Counted from the first letter of the stretch, positions 1 to 12,049 are shown. The stretch is DNA of 64,000 nt from Breviolum minutum Mf 1.05b.01 (GCA_000507305.1 DF240180.1:1-64000), one strand, 5' to 3'. A program made the numbers and translations. The notes: generated from the sequence alone by a model not told the origin.

Positions 1-17
1 ATTTCACACAAAATCAG

Positions 18-50
18 AAACAAACAAACAAACAAACAAACAAACAAACA
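18..50. repeat. (CAAA)n microsatellite
   Basis: About eight tandem CAAA/AAAC units are visible near the left edge. It is a simple tetranucleotide repeat with no gene context. Confidence 0.95.
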
Positions 51-1082
51 GTTCAGTTAAAAAGGAAACCTTGCTAGGCTATATACCTAGACTTGTGTGT
101 TTCAATATCTTCTAAGTCAACATAACACAAGCATATACTGGAAGCATCCTGGCACCGAATCGGCCTCGTGAGGAGGGGCATATTCTGCCTGGCGACATAC
201 AAGTTGCAAGTTTCTCCCCAACAATTTTTTCCTTCAATGAAAAGGATGGCAATGGTATTTGTAAGGAGAATAATATATTCGGATATATTCGGGGGGATCT
301 CTTAGCCACAAGCATGCAATAATGTTCCAAATGATGAGTACCTCACAACGACGTTGTTCGTTGATCTTGATGAGCCAAACCTCGCTCCAAAAACTCCTTT
401 TTCTCTTGATGTAAAGACAGTCACAGATTCGAAATGTCCTGTCTCTGTGCTTCTGATTCTTTCTTTTGTATGTTTCAGCCTTTCAAGTTGGGAAATCAGC
501 AGAAACAAATTGTGTTTGTGAATAGGAAGTTGTTCCTGCTGGTTATGTGCACTGGATACATATGCTAATATTTCGTCAAGCACCAAAGCCCCGAAATGCT
601 CATCCAATTTTCCAAAGGAAATTCAACTACTGCACTATTACCTCTTTAGGGGTTGAGGTCACCAGGGGGTCAGGTGGGTGTGGTGAACATGATGGTCCGT
701 GACTTGAGTTTGTTGAAAAAATAAGGACCCCATCGAGTTTCGAGTTGGGACAATTTTCTAACCAACCGAATCAAGTAAGTACATTATCGATTGCTATGAG
801 CCACCAAGTACTCAAGGAATTCCACCCCATTTTTGGTTGTATGATCATTCCACAAAACAACATGAAACCGTATGAGAAGTTTAAGACCTCACAGGTTCAC
901 CCTAAATTCTTGCTATCTTCATGCTTTACATATGGTAAGCTATCCCAGGATACCACCCCACCCGACCCAAATTGACAAACCCCCGATGCACCTTGCCCTC
1001 AGCATTGATTTTGGTGCACAAATGTCGATTCGCAAAGATGATACGACGTTCATCATCCAGAGAAGCCAATAGACCTTGGAAG

Positions 1083-1083
<1 letters not shown>
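51..1083. other. Unique sequence, no gene recognised
   Basis: Open frames here are at most about 100 codons, occur on both strands and match nothing I recognise. No terminal-inverted-repeat element is obvious. The stretch ends at a CAA repeat that opens long artificial poly-Gln/poly-Thr/poly-Val frames. Confidence 0.5.
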
Positions 1084-1133
<50 letters not shown>

Positions 1134-1165
1134 CCACAACAACAACAACAACAACAACAACAACG
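1084..1165. repeat. (CAA)n trinucleotide repeat
   Basis: About 27 CAA units with one interruption (CCA). Translated frames through it give poly-Gln, poly-Thr and, on the minus strand, poly-Val or poly-Cys. None has a believable protein on either side, so I treat it as a non-coding microsatellite. It ends six bases before the first family A element. Confidence 0.95.
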
Positions 1166-1170
1166 CCAAA

Positions 1171-1278
1171 CTGGTTGGTGGTTGAACCAACCCATCTGAA
1201 GAATATGCTCGTCAAATTGGGTCCATCTTCCCCAATGTTCGGGGTGAAAATAAAAACATCATTGAAACCACCACCTAG
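1171..1278 (+). mobile_element. Family A MITE-like element, copy 1
   Basis: The left end reads CTGGTTGGTGGTTGAACC and the right end GAAACCACCACCTAG, so the termini are inverted repeats of about 15 bp. The interior has the family A signature in order: a CCCATNTGAA block, AATATGCTCGTCAAA, ATCTTCCCCAA, a CGGGGTGAAAATAAAAA block. It is about 108 bp with no coding capacity. These features fit a non-autonomous DNA transposon. At least 17 relatives lie in this window. Confidence 0.85.
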
Positions 1279-1505
1279 CAAACGAATGTATTTTAAAATC
1301 CTTAGTAAATGAATAGGTTTCCCTTGGGTCCCCTGTGTAAAACACAATAGCAGTGGGATTTAAGGTCCGAGGTTAAGTTTGGGTTCCCTTTGATCAAAAT
1401 AATTAGACTAGTAAACCCAAAACTCATTCCAGAAACGTTGGGTCATTACACCACAAAAGCACAATGAGAAAAATCGCACATCCCTTCAATTCAAAAAAAT
1501 CTGTT

Positions 1506-1604
1506 CTAGGTGGTGGTTGAACTAACCCATTTGAATAAGATGCTCGTCAAAGTGGATCATGTTCCCAGGTGAACATATAAAATGTTCGAAGTTTCACCAC
1601 ATAG
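1506..1604 (+). mobile_element. Family A element, copy 2 (diverged)
   Basis: Starts CTAGGTGGTGGTTGAAC and keeps GATGCTCGTCAAAGTGGATCAT and a CCCAGGTGAA block. The right end has decayed to GTTTCACCACATAG, so this is an old copy. Its left end carries the GGTGG form that most copies have only at the right end. Confidence 0.7.
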
Positions 1605-2680
1605 TAAATCCCCTGAAAAAACCAGCCAACGAAACAAAGTTTCCCTGGTCGTTTAGGCCGATCCATAGGGATTCCCGATTCGGATTCCTTTTGGCAGCAA
1701 AGTTTGGTCTGACTTCGACTGCGGAAATGATACCTTTCAACTTACTGCTATTCATGGCAATCTTCATGTCATTTCACTCGTTTCACTGAGATTCGGCTTG
1801 TTTCATTGTTGATGTGGTAAGTTTTTGTTGCTAGGATTTCACAAACTTCATTGTTGAAATCTTGACAATTTGGACTGTGGGTTGATGGAAGGAGTCTGAA
1901 AGACAGTGCTGGCGAATAACTCCTTACTTGATCTCAAACATGCATATCACAGTTCCTTATGTATTGCTTCAGGTGGCCGATGTACTCAGTTACCTTATGC
2001 TTTGGGTCATCATCTCTGCCTGGGGATAATCATCCCACCTTTAGTAAAGAATCCTCATAATAGGTATGTAGATAACCCCTGATAATTATTGGATCTGATA
2101 ACAAATAGGAGTTTTTTCACCCCAGCACATCTAAACTCATCAAGTATTCTTATTTCTTGCCAGTAGCATTGCCTAGGTGGGAGAACACCATTGAAGAACT
2201 TCTCCAAGGCGCATGGTCCAAAGGGTGTTTCCACCATCCATCGATTGTCGCCCTGTACCTGTCGAATGTTGCGAATTTTTATGAGGTCTCGTCAAAAAAA
2301 CGGTAGTGAAATCACATGAACCATCTGGGCAAATGGAACCTTCCAGTCCGCAAAACTAACAGTTTTGAACCCCTGAAAACAGGGCCGAGGGCGAGAACAC
2401 TCCTTGGAATTCCACGAAGTTTCCTTCAGTCTGGATGAAATCAATACGATCATTGAAATCGGCTGGGATCTCCGGACGTAGTACGTCAGTACGTCAGCCA
2501 CTGCTTGAGGCTTGAGTCTGAGTGAAGTTGAGGTCGTAGTAGTGACGAAAGCCTCCTCCAATTTGGAGGCTCTACCACCGCAATCATTGAAGATAGCTGG
2601 CTCCCGTCGCGCTAGGTGCACCAGGACTTTGCCAACATCGACATCAAAATCAGTTTGCACAAAAAAACAGTTGCTAATCA
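1605..2680. other. Unique sequence, no gene recognised
   Basis: The longest frame is a 139-codon minus-strand frame (2292-2711) that runs into a family I element and resembles no protein I know. Around 2470-2500 a short GTACGTCAGTACGTCAG direct repeat is visible. I see no other structure. Confidence 0.5.
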
Positions 2681-2802
2681 TATATCTGGTCAAATTATAA
2701 TATTTCACCAACCCAGATTTTCCTGAAATAAGGAGATTTCCCTTACTAAACCACCATTTGAGGTGATGTCGGGTGAGGTCGCTATAATTTGACCAGATAT
2801 AT
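2681..2802 (+). mobile_element. Family I MITE-like element, copy 1
   Basis: Left end TATATCTGGTCAAATTATA, right end TATAATTTGACCAGATATA: nearly perfect inverted repeats of about 19 bp. The interior reads TTTCACCAACCCAGAT, a CCTGAAATAAGGAGATTTCC block, CTTACTAAACCACCATTTGAGGTGA and GTGAGGTCGC. This is the best-preserved member of the family here. Confidence 0.85.
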
Positions 2803-2894
2803 CATATTGGGTATCTCTCACAGCTTCGGACCCCCTTTGAAAAAACCAGCTTCCGTAACTGGCTACTGGAATCAAACTTAAATCTATATGTACT

Positions 2895-2938
2895 ATATAA
2901 CATATATATATAATATATATATAATATATATATATACC
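2895..2938. repeat. AT-rich dinucleotide tract
   Basis: Alternating TA/ATATA sequence just before CCCACCATTTTTTTGCC. It is simple sequence able to form cruciforms. Confidence 0.85.
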
Positions 2939-3133
2939 CACCATTTTTTTGCCATGGATCCAAATTTTGAGACACACTTGATACACACAGCAAACATCTT
3001 AAAGAGGAACTTGAAAATCGACCCTGGAAGGATCGCTTCTGTCCCCAAAAAAAAACGGACCATACAGAGCTATGGAAAGCACCTTCAAAATCAACGCACG
3101 TGAGCCAAACCCTTGGCTGAGACGCCATGAACC

Positions 3134-3250
3134 CCTGCTTGGTTTATAGGGATCTATAGGGATCCTTACAATGGCATATGAAATAGTCCCCATAAATCTG
3201 TAGGAAGTTTTTGTTCCCCTATGCTAACCAAACCAACCCCCAGTTCTAAC
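3134..3250 (+). mobile_element. Family H fragment
   Basis: Contains GGTTTATAGGGATCT, then TAGGGATCCTTACAATGGC, ATATGAAATAGTCCCCAT and AACCAAACCAACCCCCAG. These follow the internal order of family H (full copies at 28211 and 38640), but no intact terminal repeats are present. Confidence 0.5.
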
Positions 3251-3360
3251 TTGTAACATTCCATCAAATCTGGGATTGGTTCGTGAAGGGACCCTTCTTT
3301 CATGTCTTATGACATGAATCCCTGCGTAAATGGGTAATCCCTCATATACAGCGAATGACC

Positions 3361-3476
3361 TACTGTTGATGGTTCAGAAATCCCAAGCAACCACCTGGGA
3401 TGTATAGATCTCTGTAAATAATGGGATAAGCTACCTGCCAACTGGTGAACGACGGATTTCTGAACCATCAACAGCA
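3361..3476 (+). mobile_element. Family B MITE-like element, copy 1
   Basis: Left end CTACTGTTGATGGTTCAGAAATCC and right end GGATTTCTGAACCATCAACAG form an inverted repeat of about 20 bp. In this copy the flanks TGACC/GGTCA extend it further. The interior has the family core ACCACCTGGGATGTATA, TCTGTAAATAATGGGATAA and CTACCTGCCAACTGG. It has no coding capacity and fits a non-autonomous DNA element. Confidence 0.85.
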
Positions 3477-3952
3477 GGTCAACTGCTCACTGCTTATGTG
3501 ATTCTTCCGAACCATGTGCCCCTCTGCCTGCACACCACTGCCACCAATCAAACCATACCGCGGCGGAGCACCCAAAATGACCATCCTCAAAAACGCCAAA
3601 AAACAGGGCGAAAGTCCCCCGTTGGTTTTTTGAATGCAACAAGGTGGGTGGAAAAATGAAGGGCACATAAGGTCACAACATTTGTTTGATGTGAAAGTGT
3701 TTCATCTAAATTGGTTTGGGACAACATATGTTCAGGAGTCTTATTGAATCATATTTGTTCAAGATAATTGAAAACAATGAGCAATCCGTGCTGGTTCTGA
3801 TGAAATGACCCTCACTTAAACAAAAGATGAATATGCGCAACAGATCAATAGACGTGCTACCCTCAGCAATGCAAATGCCAGGATGGTTTCGAAAACTTTG
3901 TAAGCGATGATAGCGATGATTGCAAACTAGAACGGATTCATGTCTCCGCAAC

Positions 3953-4055
3953 TACCCTCCCTGAAACTAACATAGCCCATGAAAATCCCCATCTTTCCTG
4001 ATAAATACCATCAAAATGGTGGATTTTCCATGGCTATGTTAGTTTCAGGGAGTGT
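3953..4055 (+). mobile_element. Family F MITE-like element, copy 1
   Basis: Left end TACCCTCCCTGAAACTAACATAGCC, right end GGCTATGTTAGTTTCAGGGAGTGTA: long near-perfect inverted repeats of about 25 bp. The interior also folds (TGAAAATCCCCAT...ATGGTGGATTTTCCA), so the whole unit is close to one hairpin. Confidence 0.85.
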
Positions 4056-4176
4056 ACTGTAGGTGCTACCAGGAGACAAGTTGATGTAACTCACTCAATG
4101 CCCCCCTCAAAGGAAACAAGTACAACTTGTTTCACTGGATGTGTCCGACAAGACATCTAAGATGGAATAACTTTTA

Positions 4177-4274
4177 CTAGTTGGTGGTTTCAACCCCTTT
4201 GAAAAATATTAGTCAAAATGGGAATCTTCCCCAAATAGGGATGGAAATAAAAAAGATTTGAAACCACCACCTAG
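4177..4274 (+). mobile_element. Family A element, copy 3
   Basis: CTAGTTGGTGGTTTCAACCC at the left and TTGAAACCACCACCTAG at the right, with AATATTAGTCAAAATGGGAAT and CTTCCCCAAATAGGG between. The flanks show TTTTA before and TTTTG after, a possible short imperfect target duplication. Confidence 0.85.
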
Positions 4275-7200
4275 TTTTGTTTGGTAGGACTCTCATTGCA
4301 TTGAAATCCAACGGACATGCTTTGATTTTAGTAGGAAACTTAGGCACACCAAAAATATGTCTGTTGAGTCGAAACAGGGCACCCAGGTTGGTTTTAAAAA
4401 AACGCCCGATTTTTTCAGGTGTTGGGGTATGATTCCAAGCCTTACCACAATCTCTCAGTGACCAGTTGTGTGCTGGTTCTGGTTCCACAGTGCTTGCAAG
4501 TTGGCTCGGTAGTCCACTTCTCACAAACAAACTTTTCCCCAAAAACTTGCATGAAACAAAACCTCAGTGGTGGTGAAAAAACCGATTCGAAAATACGAAT
4601 CAACATGAAAATGTCCCAAAACTGTTGGAATTGTTGATTTTGGATCACTTATCACGGATCTTGAGAGGATGGCAACTACTCATGTTCCTTCCAACACTTG
4701 GTATACCCAATAGCTTCATGCTGATACCCAACATCCACAGTCACAAACACGAGCAAACAACATGCAACCCAACTGTTCAAAGAGGTGCCATTGTACTACG
4801 AACCCTCTGGGGGGACAAACTACCCCCCCCCAAAAAAAAAGGCTGCATGCAATATTTTCATCACCTCTGGAATCCTGCCAATATCTATAGGGATTTTACC
4901 TTGAAGTCAAAACGAAATTTCAGCTATAAGTTCATCAGTTTAGAAATAAGCATCGATCATCGATTGGATTTAGTGATCCTTATTGTTGGTCACTTTGAAG
5001 TCTTCAATATCCATGGATGATTGCAGGATTCCGCCACTAAACCATTTTGCGGGATGACCGCGGCGGTATCGGTCGCTCCCCTTGATCAAACAAAGCCACT
5101 GCTCCGTTCCCACTAAACTTCTCCGACCGCGGAACACGCACGCTTTGAGCACACAAAAATGGCTAAATGAATGCATGGTGATGCAAGGTGTTATTGTTGT
5201 TGTTTCTGTAGGAAATTTGGTAAATGGTTAGCAACTGCCCAGTTTTTTCTTCTTGTCATTTCCCAGCTGCCTCGGGGATGCTGGTAGTGACTTAATTGGA
5301 CAAACTCCAGCTGTATAACCACCAGGCAATGCTTCAATTTGAGACACAAAAATACCCCCATGGCCCATGGTCCATGGCAGAGTCCCCCACAGGTAGATGA
5401 ATACAGGTGGAGGAACTACGCCATCTACATCATCTACCTTTAGCCTAGTGCATCCTCCATTTTTCCAACGTTGGTGTTTTATCATGGTGTTTGTTTGAGG
5501 TAGTAACCAACACAGATTTCACAAAAAACGTATATCAACAGTTTTTGCAACAAACAGAGGTCTTTGGACCGTTGGAGAAGTTGTCTCCAAAAATTGGCGA
5601 CCGTTTTTGGAGCTGTTCAGTTGGATGAAATTCATCATTTTTTGTTGTTGGAGGAAGCAGAAAAAACTTGGGCATGTCTGGAAATCTAGGAGGCTTTCCA
5701 GCGGTTTCCAGCTGAACATGGTGGAAAATTTGCAGGCAATATAGTAGATGATTATTCAAGATATCGGATATTTCCTTTCAAAGGAGTTCAAAGAGGTAAG
5801 GAAACCACCACCAAAAAATGTTCGAGTGCCACACCTTTGCGCAAAATAGTGAGCACCATGGGAGAATCAGAGTGTTGTTAATATCAGCATTAAAAGAAAA
5901 ACATGATGCCACCTTCCTAGGCATTATTCCGAATGTAGATGCGGGTTGTCTTCACAACCCGCAGCAACCGCAACAATTTGCCAAGTAGGTGGCAAATCAG
6001 AATCCCGTACTGAATGATGGCATGAGAATACAAACACATCTTCCCAAAACCAGCAACAACCCCCAAAGCAGAATTTGTACCTTGGGGTTTTTACAACGTG
6101 CTTTCGAATAGTAGTGCCAGAATGCCCATTTATTGGCTGTTATGACATGATCTTCCTAGAGAACCAATGTTTGTCTACTTGGTTCCAGAGGTGATCATTG
6201 AACTTACTAATTGGGTAGCTACTTCTTCTCCCTAAATTCCAGGTTGATATCTTATGTCGTTGGCTTTGAAATTCTGCGCCCCGTGTAGGAAAGAGATTCT
6301 TGCATTGTTGCTTGGCGGTATGCCTAAGAATCCAAGTCATCAACTAAAACTCACACGGAAAAAAAAACACTGGTCAACGAAAATTAAGCTTAAATGTTCT
6401 GTTGAGGGAACCATGTTTTAGTAGTTCAAGTTTGATTGTTGGCTAAATATTCACCAACTGAACAAACCAATTAACTGAAATGTTTGCCGTCCTTCCCCCG
6501 TCCTCCCCCGAGCAAACAATCCCAAACCGGCCGCCTGGGCTGCTCGGGACTGCGCTCCCGATGATGCTTGGATGGCTGGGGTTGCTCCTGATAGCAAAAT
6601 TCCACTGGAAATGGGAGAACCATGGAAAACCCTAAAACACCTCTCATTTTGAAAGAATTGTAGCATGTATATAAATGTCAGAATGTCACCTTAGAACTTT
6701 GCCTTTCATTTTTCAATCCAAAAAGATCGAGATTCTAAGGTTTTAAAATCATCACCTTCAAGTTCCAACATGCTCTGTTTGTGTTTTCATTGCTTTGAGC
6801 AGGAAGCATCAAGTCTAAGTTGGCTGATATTTATCTTAGACCAGGCCTTGCTTGAGGAAAAAAACAGTGAACCAACAGAAAATGTTTCCTCTAACTAATC
6901 TCTTCATAGCAATGAATTTACAGATGAAGGATTCCCGAATGAAGCATCACCAGAATTCAACAAAAAAAGTGACTTGCAACCCTTGAGGTTCAACCCGCAT
7001 GTCTTGACGCATTTTTTTGGAACTTCAAGTGGTAGATAACTCCGGTGGACCTGAGTTACAACATGGTTCGACGGACCTCAAGCTACTCAGATTCCAAAGG
7101 AATCTGACCGCAATTTTTGGAGTTGGGGGAAGTTTTGCGAGACAAGAAAAAACACTACTGACCACTGGTTACCTGGTTGGCCCAATTTGCCCATTATTTC

Positions 7201-7409
7201 ATTGAGTGCCTCCGTAGACGTTCGGTTCTTTCTATTCAAAATAACGTTGCTATCTGCACTTTTCCGGCAAATTTTAGGGTTTTCACCCTGAAGTCCAAGG
7301 GGGTGTGGTTTGCAAATTTACAGGGCTCCACAAACATTCCATGAACAAAAAAGGTTGTCTTTTCCACACAACCAGAAAGATTTTGGAGGTCAGAAATATG
7401 GGTACAAAA
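4275..7409. other. Long stretch without recognised gene
   Basis: Frames reach 131 codons (4625-5020, plus) but none shows consistent codon bias or a known motif. At 5340-5460 there is a weak inverted motif around GCCATCTACATCATCTACC. No intact terminal-inverted-repeat element was found. Confidence 0.45.
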
Positions 7410-7506
7410 ACTGTTGGTTCAGAAATCCTGCTACCAGTCCCTCACCAGTTGAGATACATGAAACCATCAAACTGGTGCAAAAGATGGATTTCTGAATCAT
7501 CAACAG
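7410..7506 (+). mobile_element. Family B element, copy 2
   Basis: ACTGTTGGTTCAGAAATCCTG at the left and GGATTTCTGAATCATCAACAG at the right. The core is shortened, with GAGATACATGAAACCATC replacing the usual GGGATGTATAAAACC block. The left arm has lost the GAT of GTTGATGG. Confidence 0.7.
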
Positions 7507-7821
7507 CAATGTTCCACCAGTTCGTCTTCCCCCAAATGCTGTTTACCCTCAACCCCAATACACCAACCCAGTTCTTTCAGCCTCTTCAGCACCGAAGGGA
7601 TCAAAGTCCCAACGAAGCACCTCAACTTGGATCTCCCCTCACTACAGCTCGAATGATACCATTGTTGGTTTGCCAAAGTTCTTAGTAGTTGGTATACATG
7701 CCAATAAGAAGGGGAGGAAAAAGCATGGGGGGAAACCAACGGTTCCAAAGAAAACCCCACGTATCTATCATATTCGCTACTGAAGCAACTTCACGCATCA
7801 TTCCAATAACAAAAAAACAAA

Positions 7822-7916
7822 TACCCTCCAGGGAACTAACATCTCCCACCTTGGGAAAAGGAAAATCATCTTCAAAATGCCATTTTTGGGGGGATATGTT
7901 AGTTCCCTGGAGGGTA
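7822..7916 (+). mobile_element. Family E MITE-like element, copy 1
   Basis: Perfect ends: TACCCTCCAGGGAACTAACA at the left and TGTTAGTTCCCTGGAGGGTA at the right. The core reads CTTGGGAAAAGGAAAATCAT, CTTCAAAATGCCATTTTTGG. This is the cleanest family E copy in the window, suggesting relatively recent amplification. Confidence 0.9.
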
Positions 7917-8051
7917 TAGTTCATTGTGAGCCAAACCTCCAATTTTGGTTGCCTGTTTTTAACATTGCCGCCCAACAAAATCATCCAAGTCCAACACCCA
8001 AAAACTTGGTGAAGTCCGTCACGGTGGTTCAACCTTCATCCCTAGGTACAT

Positions 8052-8118
8052 TCCCTTGGACCCCAAGAACCCATGGAAAAATGAAGGTTTTACACCCCCA
8101 ATAAATATGGCTTTATAA
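8052..8118 (+). repeat. Low-copy repeat, partner at 58.2 kb
   Basis: The segment around CCTTGGACCCCAAGAACCC, ATGGAAAAATGAAGGTTTTA and TATGGCTTTATAACC recurs as a diverged reverse complement at 58205-58262. It is an interspersed repeat without visible terminal repeats. Confidence 0.55.
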
Positions 8119-9929
8119 CCTTTTAAAAATGAAGGAAATGTGGGTTCCTATGGTTATTATAATAATTGCAACTCCAACCTGAAAATCCTGAACAATGAGG
8201 GAGAAATATCTCTGGTTACGTGGGTTGCTCCTGACTGTCCACAAAAGGTCATCTCACCACCGAAATTCATTTCGCTGCTACGGCCTGGTAGATTTGGGTA
8301 AAAAAATATTGGGTGAACCTTTCTATTGGAGGATTCCACGATGGTTTTCCCCCCACTTTTCATAGTTTAAAAAAAGAACGTAGCGTAGCATTGTTTGTCA
8401 CAATCCACATAGAACCTCTTCAAAAATGATTTTTTAAGGCCATTCAAATTTGCGGGGTTGAATCACCCGTAGGTTTTACGTTATTCCTCTTTTTTTGCTG
8501 AGACTTTTTCAGCATATAGAGGTGTTGATGTCACTGGCCCAGTCACGGCACCTTCCATTCTTCCACGCCACTGGGCAAACATAAAATGAGGTTCGCCTGT
8601 GACAGAGTTCGGAGGCAGGGGAATGCCTCCAGGATGCTCGGAGAAGTCACAAACCCTTTACCTTTTTGAGGACAGGCGACTTCGTTGATGTATGGTGCCT
8701 CACTCTAAAAAAGATGACATTCAACATATGTTTTTAAAAACAGTTGATAGTGATATTCATAAAAAGCTTCTATCCGGTTTAAACATAAGAATTCTGCTCT
8801 TCAGCAATGCTGTGACACATGCTGATTGAAAAGAATTGTTCTTTGCATTTGTTTTTTAAATATGGTTTTCTTTCCAGGTTAGTTTTTCAAGACTTCCCAA
8901 GCTTTGTTATGAGGAGTGGAAAACAACCCATCAAGCTGTCAAAAATTCATAAAGTAGCATATTTGTTTCGAACCGATTGAACAGTGTTTGATATTTCATA
9001 AATGGCAACAAATGATGATCTGATAGCGATGTACCAAGGTAAAACTTTCAACAAATCTGAATACCAAAATAATACTGTTTAGACATGTTAGCCCATACAA
9101 TCGGCCGCCTTTGTATGCCTTTGTACACTTGTAAAGTTGCTCAAGTCATTCAGTGCTAATGTGTTTCTGTTTGAACTGGACCATCAGAATGTCGACTCCT
9201 ACCTTGGGATCACAAGATTCGCCAAAAGAATGGTAAGGTGTTTTTAATGGCGGGCGCCTAATTTTGATGCAAACCCAGGTTTCCATGTCATTTGACACGC
9301 CATATTTATTTTTCTACACACGCCAAGGCTTTTGGTCAATCTGTATATTTCAGGAACAACAGAAACTTTGAAATCAGAAAACCTTCAGCAGAGCGTTTAC
9401 CCATGACATTTACATACACAGTTTGTCGCCATGTTTAATTTTTGCCTGGAAAGCTAGTGACACAATCACTTTCCTGTACTTGCAATTTTTTTTTTGCCAA
9501 AACCTGCAGCTAGGTCATTGCCTCAGGTCGTTGGCGCTACCCCGCTTCCTAGCTAACTTAGTTCGCCTAGGGCCTCACTGTTGAATGGTTTGTTGATTCA
9601 TATTTTTTTTGTTTTTGTGTGGTATTGCTGGATGCATCGGTGAATGCCATTGAAGTGGCTCGTGGCTCGTACACATTGTCACACTGAGAGTGGTTTTTCA
9701 CACTGAGAGTTTTTCACACTGAGTTGGACAGACCTTACTGAGAAATAACATGTTTCGGTTTGCTGAAAGGTGGTCCGTGTTGTTGAGCTTGCTCTATAAT
9801 TCTTTCTCGCATAGCACGGTTTGATTTATCCATTCAAATTCCATGTAGTGAGTAACTAGAGTCTAATCATTATAATTCACAAAACAGGTATGCTTAGATA
9901 GATACAAGTTTTTCGCACATCAGATCGCT
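8119..9929. other. AT-rich stretch, nothing gene-like
   Basis: No frame of 60 codons or more exists from about 8364 to 9930 on either strand, unusual even for this window. Only short T-runs and a small triplicated motif at 9678 stand out. Confidence 0.55.
9678..9724. repeat. CACACTGAGAG short tandem repeat
   Basis: Three near-tandem copies of a TTTTTCACACTGAGAG-like unit of 15-18 bp, with minor length differences. Just upstream GTGGCTC is itself duplicated (GTGGCTCGTGGCTCG). Confidence 0.75.
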
Positions 9930-10044
9930 TACCCTCCCTGAAACTAACATATCCCTCTCGAAAATTGATGGTTGGAAGATGAAACTCCTTCCAAAATGGA
10001 CCCTTTCAGGGGCGAACTGTTCGTTTCAGGGAGCAGGGAGGGTA
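9930..10044 (+). mobile_element. Family F element, copy 2
   Basis: Left end TTACCCTCCCTGAAACTAACA; the right side reads GGCGAACTGTTCGTTTCAGGGAG followed by CAGGGAGGGTA, so the right terminus is partly duplicated. The core has GAAAATTGATGGTTGGAAGAT, the subtype also seen at 58788. Confidence 0.8.
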
Positions 10045-10173
10045 CCCAATGGGAACATCATTTTTTCATCCCGCCCCCTTCCAAACCTGACCATCTTCAC
10101 GCGTCAGCTGTGCGCTGGACCTGGATTTTCGACCATGTCGAACTGGAATTATACGCCGCTATACCATCCTACA

Positions 10174-10282
10174 CCTAGGTGTTTCCAAACATAGGGCTAC
10201 CCCAAAATGGATGGTTTATAATGGAAAACCCTATTAAAATGGATGATTTGGGGGTACCCCAATTTTTGGAAACATCCACCTG
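10174..10282 (+). mobile_element. Family G MITE-like element, copy 1
   Basis: Ends ACCTAGGTGTTTCCAAA and TTTGGAAACATCCACCT. Inside, a second inverted pair GGCTACCCCAAAATGGAT / ATGGATGATTTGGGGGTACCC flanks TTTATAATGGAAAACCCTAT. The whole unit is nearly palindromic. Confidence 0.85.
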
Positions 10283-10600
10283 CACAAAAAGATGAACTGC
10301 AAAAAAACACAACATCAGTACGTTAAACCGTCTAAAAAAAAACATCATGATTTATCAAGAGCATGCTCGATTCTAAACTACCTTTCCTTTTTTGTGGGGG
10401 TTTTAAAAATTGACCTCATTCGTGACGTCATGAAACCCAGTTTTTATGAAGGACCTCAACAGTTTCAAATTGTTCATCCACTGGCTGAAAAAATATCAAC
10501 CCTAGATTAATGAAGCCATGTCTCATTGGAAGAAAGGGTACCCCCATCTCCAGTCGCTCGTCAATGGCCGGTCTAAATTGGGAACCCGAAATCAACAAAC

Positions 10601-10725
10601 ACTTGGATGTCCCAGGAAGTTAGTTAAAATGGTTTGTAAATGGGTTATAACCTACCTATAAATGGGGTATATTGGGGGTACAACCCACTTACTAACCTTT
10701 TACTAACTTCTTGGGACATCTAAGC
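10601..10725 (+). mobile_element. Family C MITE-like element, copy 1
   Basis: ACTTGGATGTCCCAGGAAGTTAG at the left and CTAACTTCTTGGGACATCTAAG at the right. Internally GGGTTATAACCTACCTATAA and TGGGGTATATTGGGGGTACAACCC continue the symmetry. It is about 125 bp and non-coding. Confidence 0.85.
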
Positions 10726-10867
10726 AAGGGTCCTTGATTGATCCCCGGTCAACATCAACTCCCCTAGCAGCACCTTTCGGAAGAGAAAAGCACCGTATTT
10801 TCCGTCTGCCTGCCGCGCGAAGTCAGAAACTCTCAAAGAAATGTGTGTTATTCAGAAAAATTCAAGT

Positions 10868-11012
10868 GAACTATCAAAAAAAACCTTACTACTTTCCATT
10901 ATACTGGTTGGTTAATAGGGATCCTTATATTGGCTTATTAAAATCCCCATATAATTGGGTAGTATAATCCCCCAAAACAATACCTAAACAACCAGGGTGT
11001 TTTTCATTGCTC
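10868..11012 (+). mobile_element. Family H element, copy 1
   Basis: Contains CCATTATACTGGTTGGTTAAT, GGGATCCTTATATTGGCTTAT, AATCCCCATATAATTGGGTAGTATAAT and AACAACCAGGGTGTTTTTCA in the family H order. The extreme ends are decayed relative to the copy at 38640. Confidence 0.7.
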
Positions 11013-11020
11013 CATTGAAT

Positions 11021-11065
11021 ACTGTTGATGGTTCAGAAATACACGGAGTTTACTACCTGACATGT
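11021..11065 (+). mobile_element. Family B solitary end
   Basis: ACTGTTGATGGTTCAGAAATAC is a clear family B left end, lying right after the family H element. No matching right end was found, so this is a truncated remnant. Confidence 0.5.
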
Positions 11066-11973
11066 CGAGGCGCCATCCCTGTAAAGAAAGTGGCCCAAAT
11101 ATGCCCATACCTTCGAAAGCGGCGGCAAACGATTTTTCTTCCGTCAAACAAATAGGGAGGGTGTTTCCCAAAGGTGTCTTGCGATAGATGCTTCAAAGGT
11201 CGGAATTTGTGAGTGAAATAAAGTAGCAACAAATCTCAACGTGTAAACCTTCTCATACAACTGTGGGACTGCAGCCATATGAACATGAGAATCTAATGGC
11301 TACAGCCTTCAAAGATACCTGTACCAGAAGAGGTGAAGAGCTGGCATTGGTGACAGAAAAAGATGTCTATCAAACCCTTGATGTTCGCATTGGGCACTTC
11401 TCAAATGATCTCTCAGAAACACTCTGGAGTACTAAGTAAGAATCTCGTGTCTGTTTCAATACCGGAAACACGACATGGGAACCCCTCTTATACAATCAAG
11501 AGGCGCCCTGGAGAAAGGAGAAAACTGAAACCCAGGAACCTGAATTAACACCACAGTGGTATATGAGCATGACAAAGATTGCACAAATCAAATCCATTCA
11601 CACCAGCCAGATGGCCCCAAGTTATCTCTTAACCAAGTATGCATGAGTATCAGATTATCAACTAGTAAGAGGTTCTATTATCACCAAACCCTTTTTTTCA
11701 AAGTGGCGGCCATATCATCAGAAGCCAGGTGGGACTGACATAAAAGAAGAACCCAACGGAACAAGACAGGGCAGCAATGCCACACGTCCATGGTGATACG
11801 AAGCTCACCGGGAGCCTGGAGATGAGCTGTGAGGAGGAGTGAGATGAATGAATCTTGGGACTATGGCATCACTTATACGTAGTAATAGTATATATTTGGG
11901 TGAAATGAAACCAATAAGACCCATGTCAATGATGAGAAGCAAGCGGGTGATGATTAAATTGATTGATTTTTGG
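11066..11973. other. Unique sequence before GAT repeat
   Basis: Plus-strand frames of 60-61 codons occur but carry no recognisable motif. I see no intact inverted-repeat element. Confidence 0.45.
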
Positions 11974-11974
11974 C

Positions 11975-12049
<75 letters not shown>
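11974..12049. repeat. (GAT)n trinucleotide repeat
   Basis: About 25 GAT/ATG units. One frame gives poly-Asp but has no believable protein context, so it is best read as a microsatellite. Confidence 0.95.

Noticed and set aside
926-1347. Minus- and plus-strand frames with poly-Val, poly-Cys, poly-Gln and poly-Thr
   Set aside because: They exist only because the CAA repeat has no stop in several phases; nothing protein-like flanks the homopolymer.
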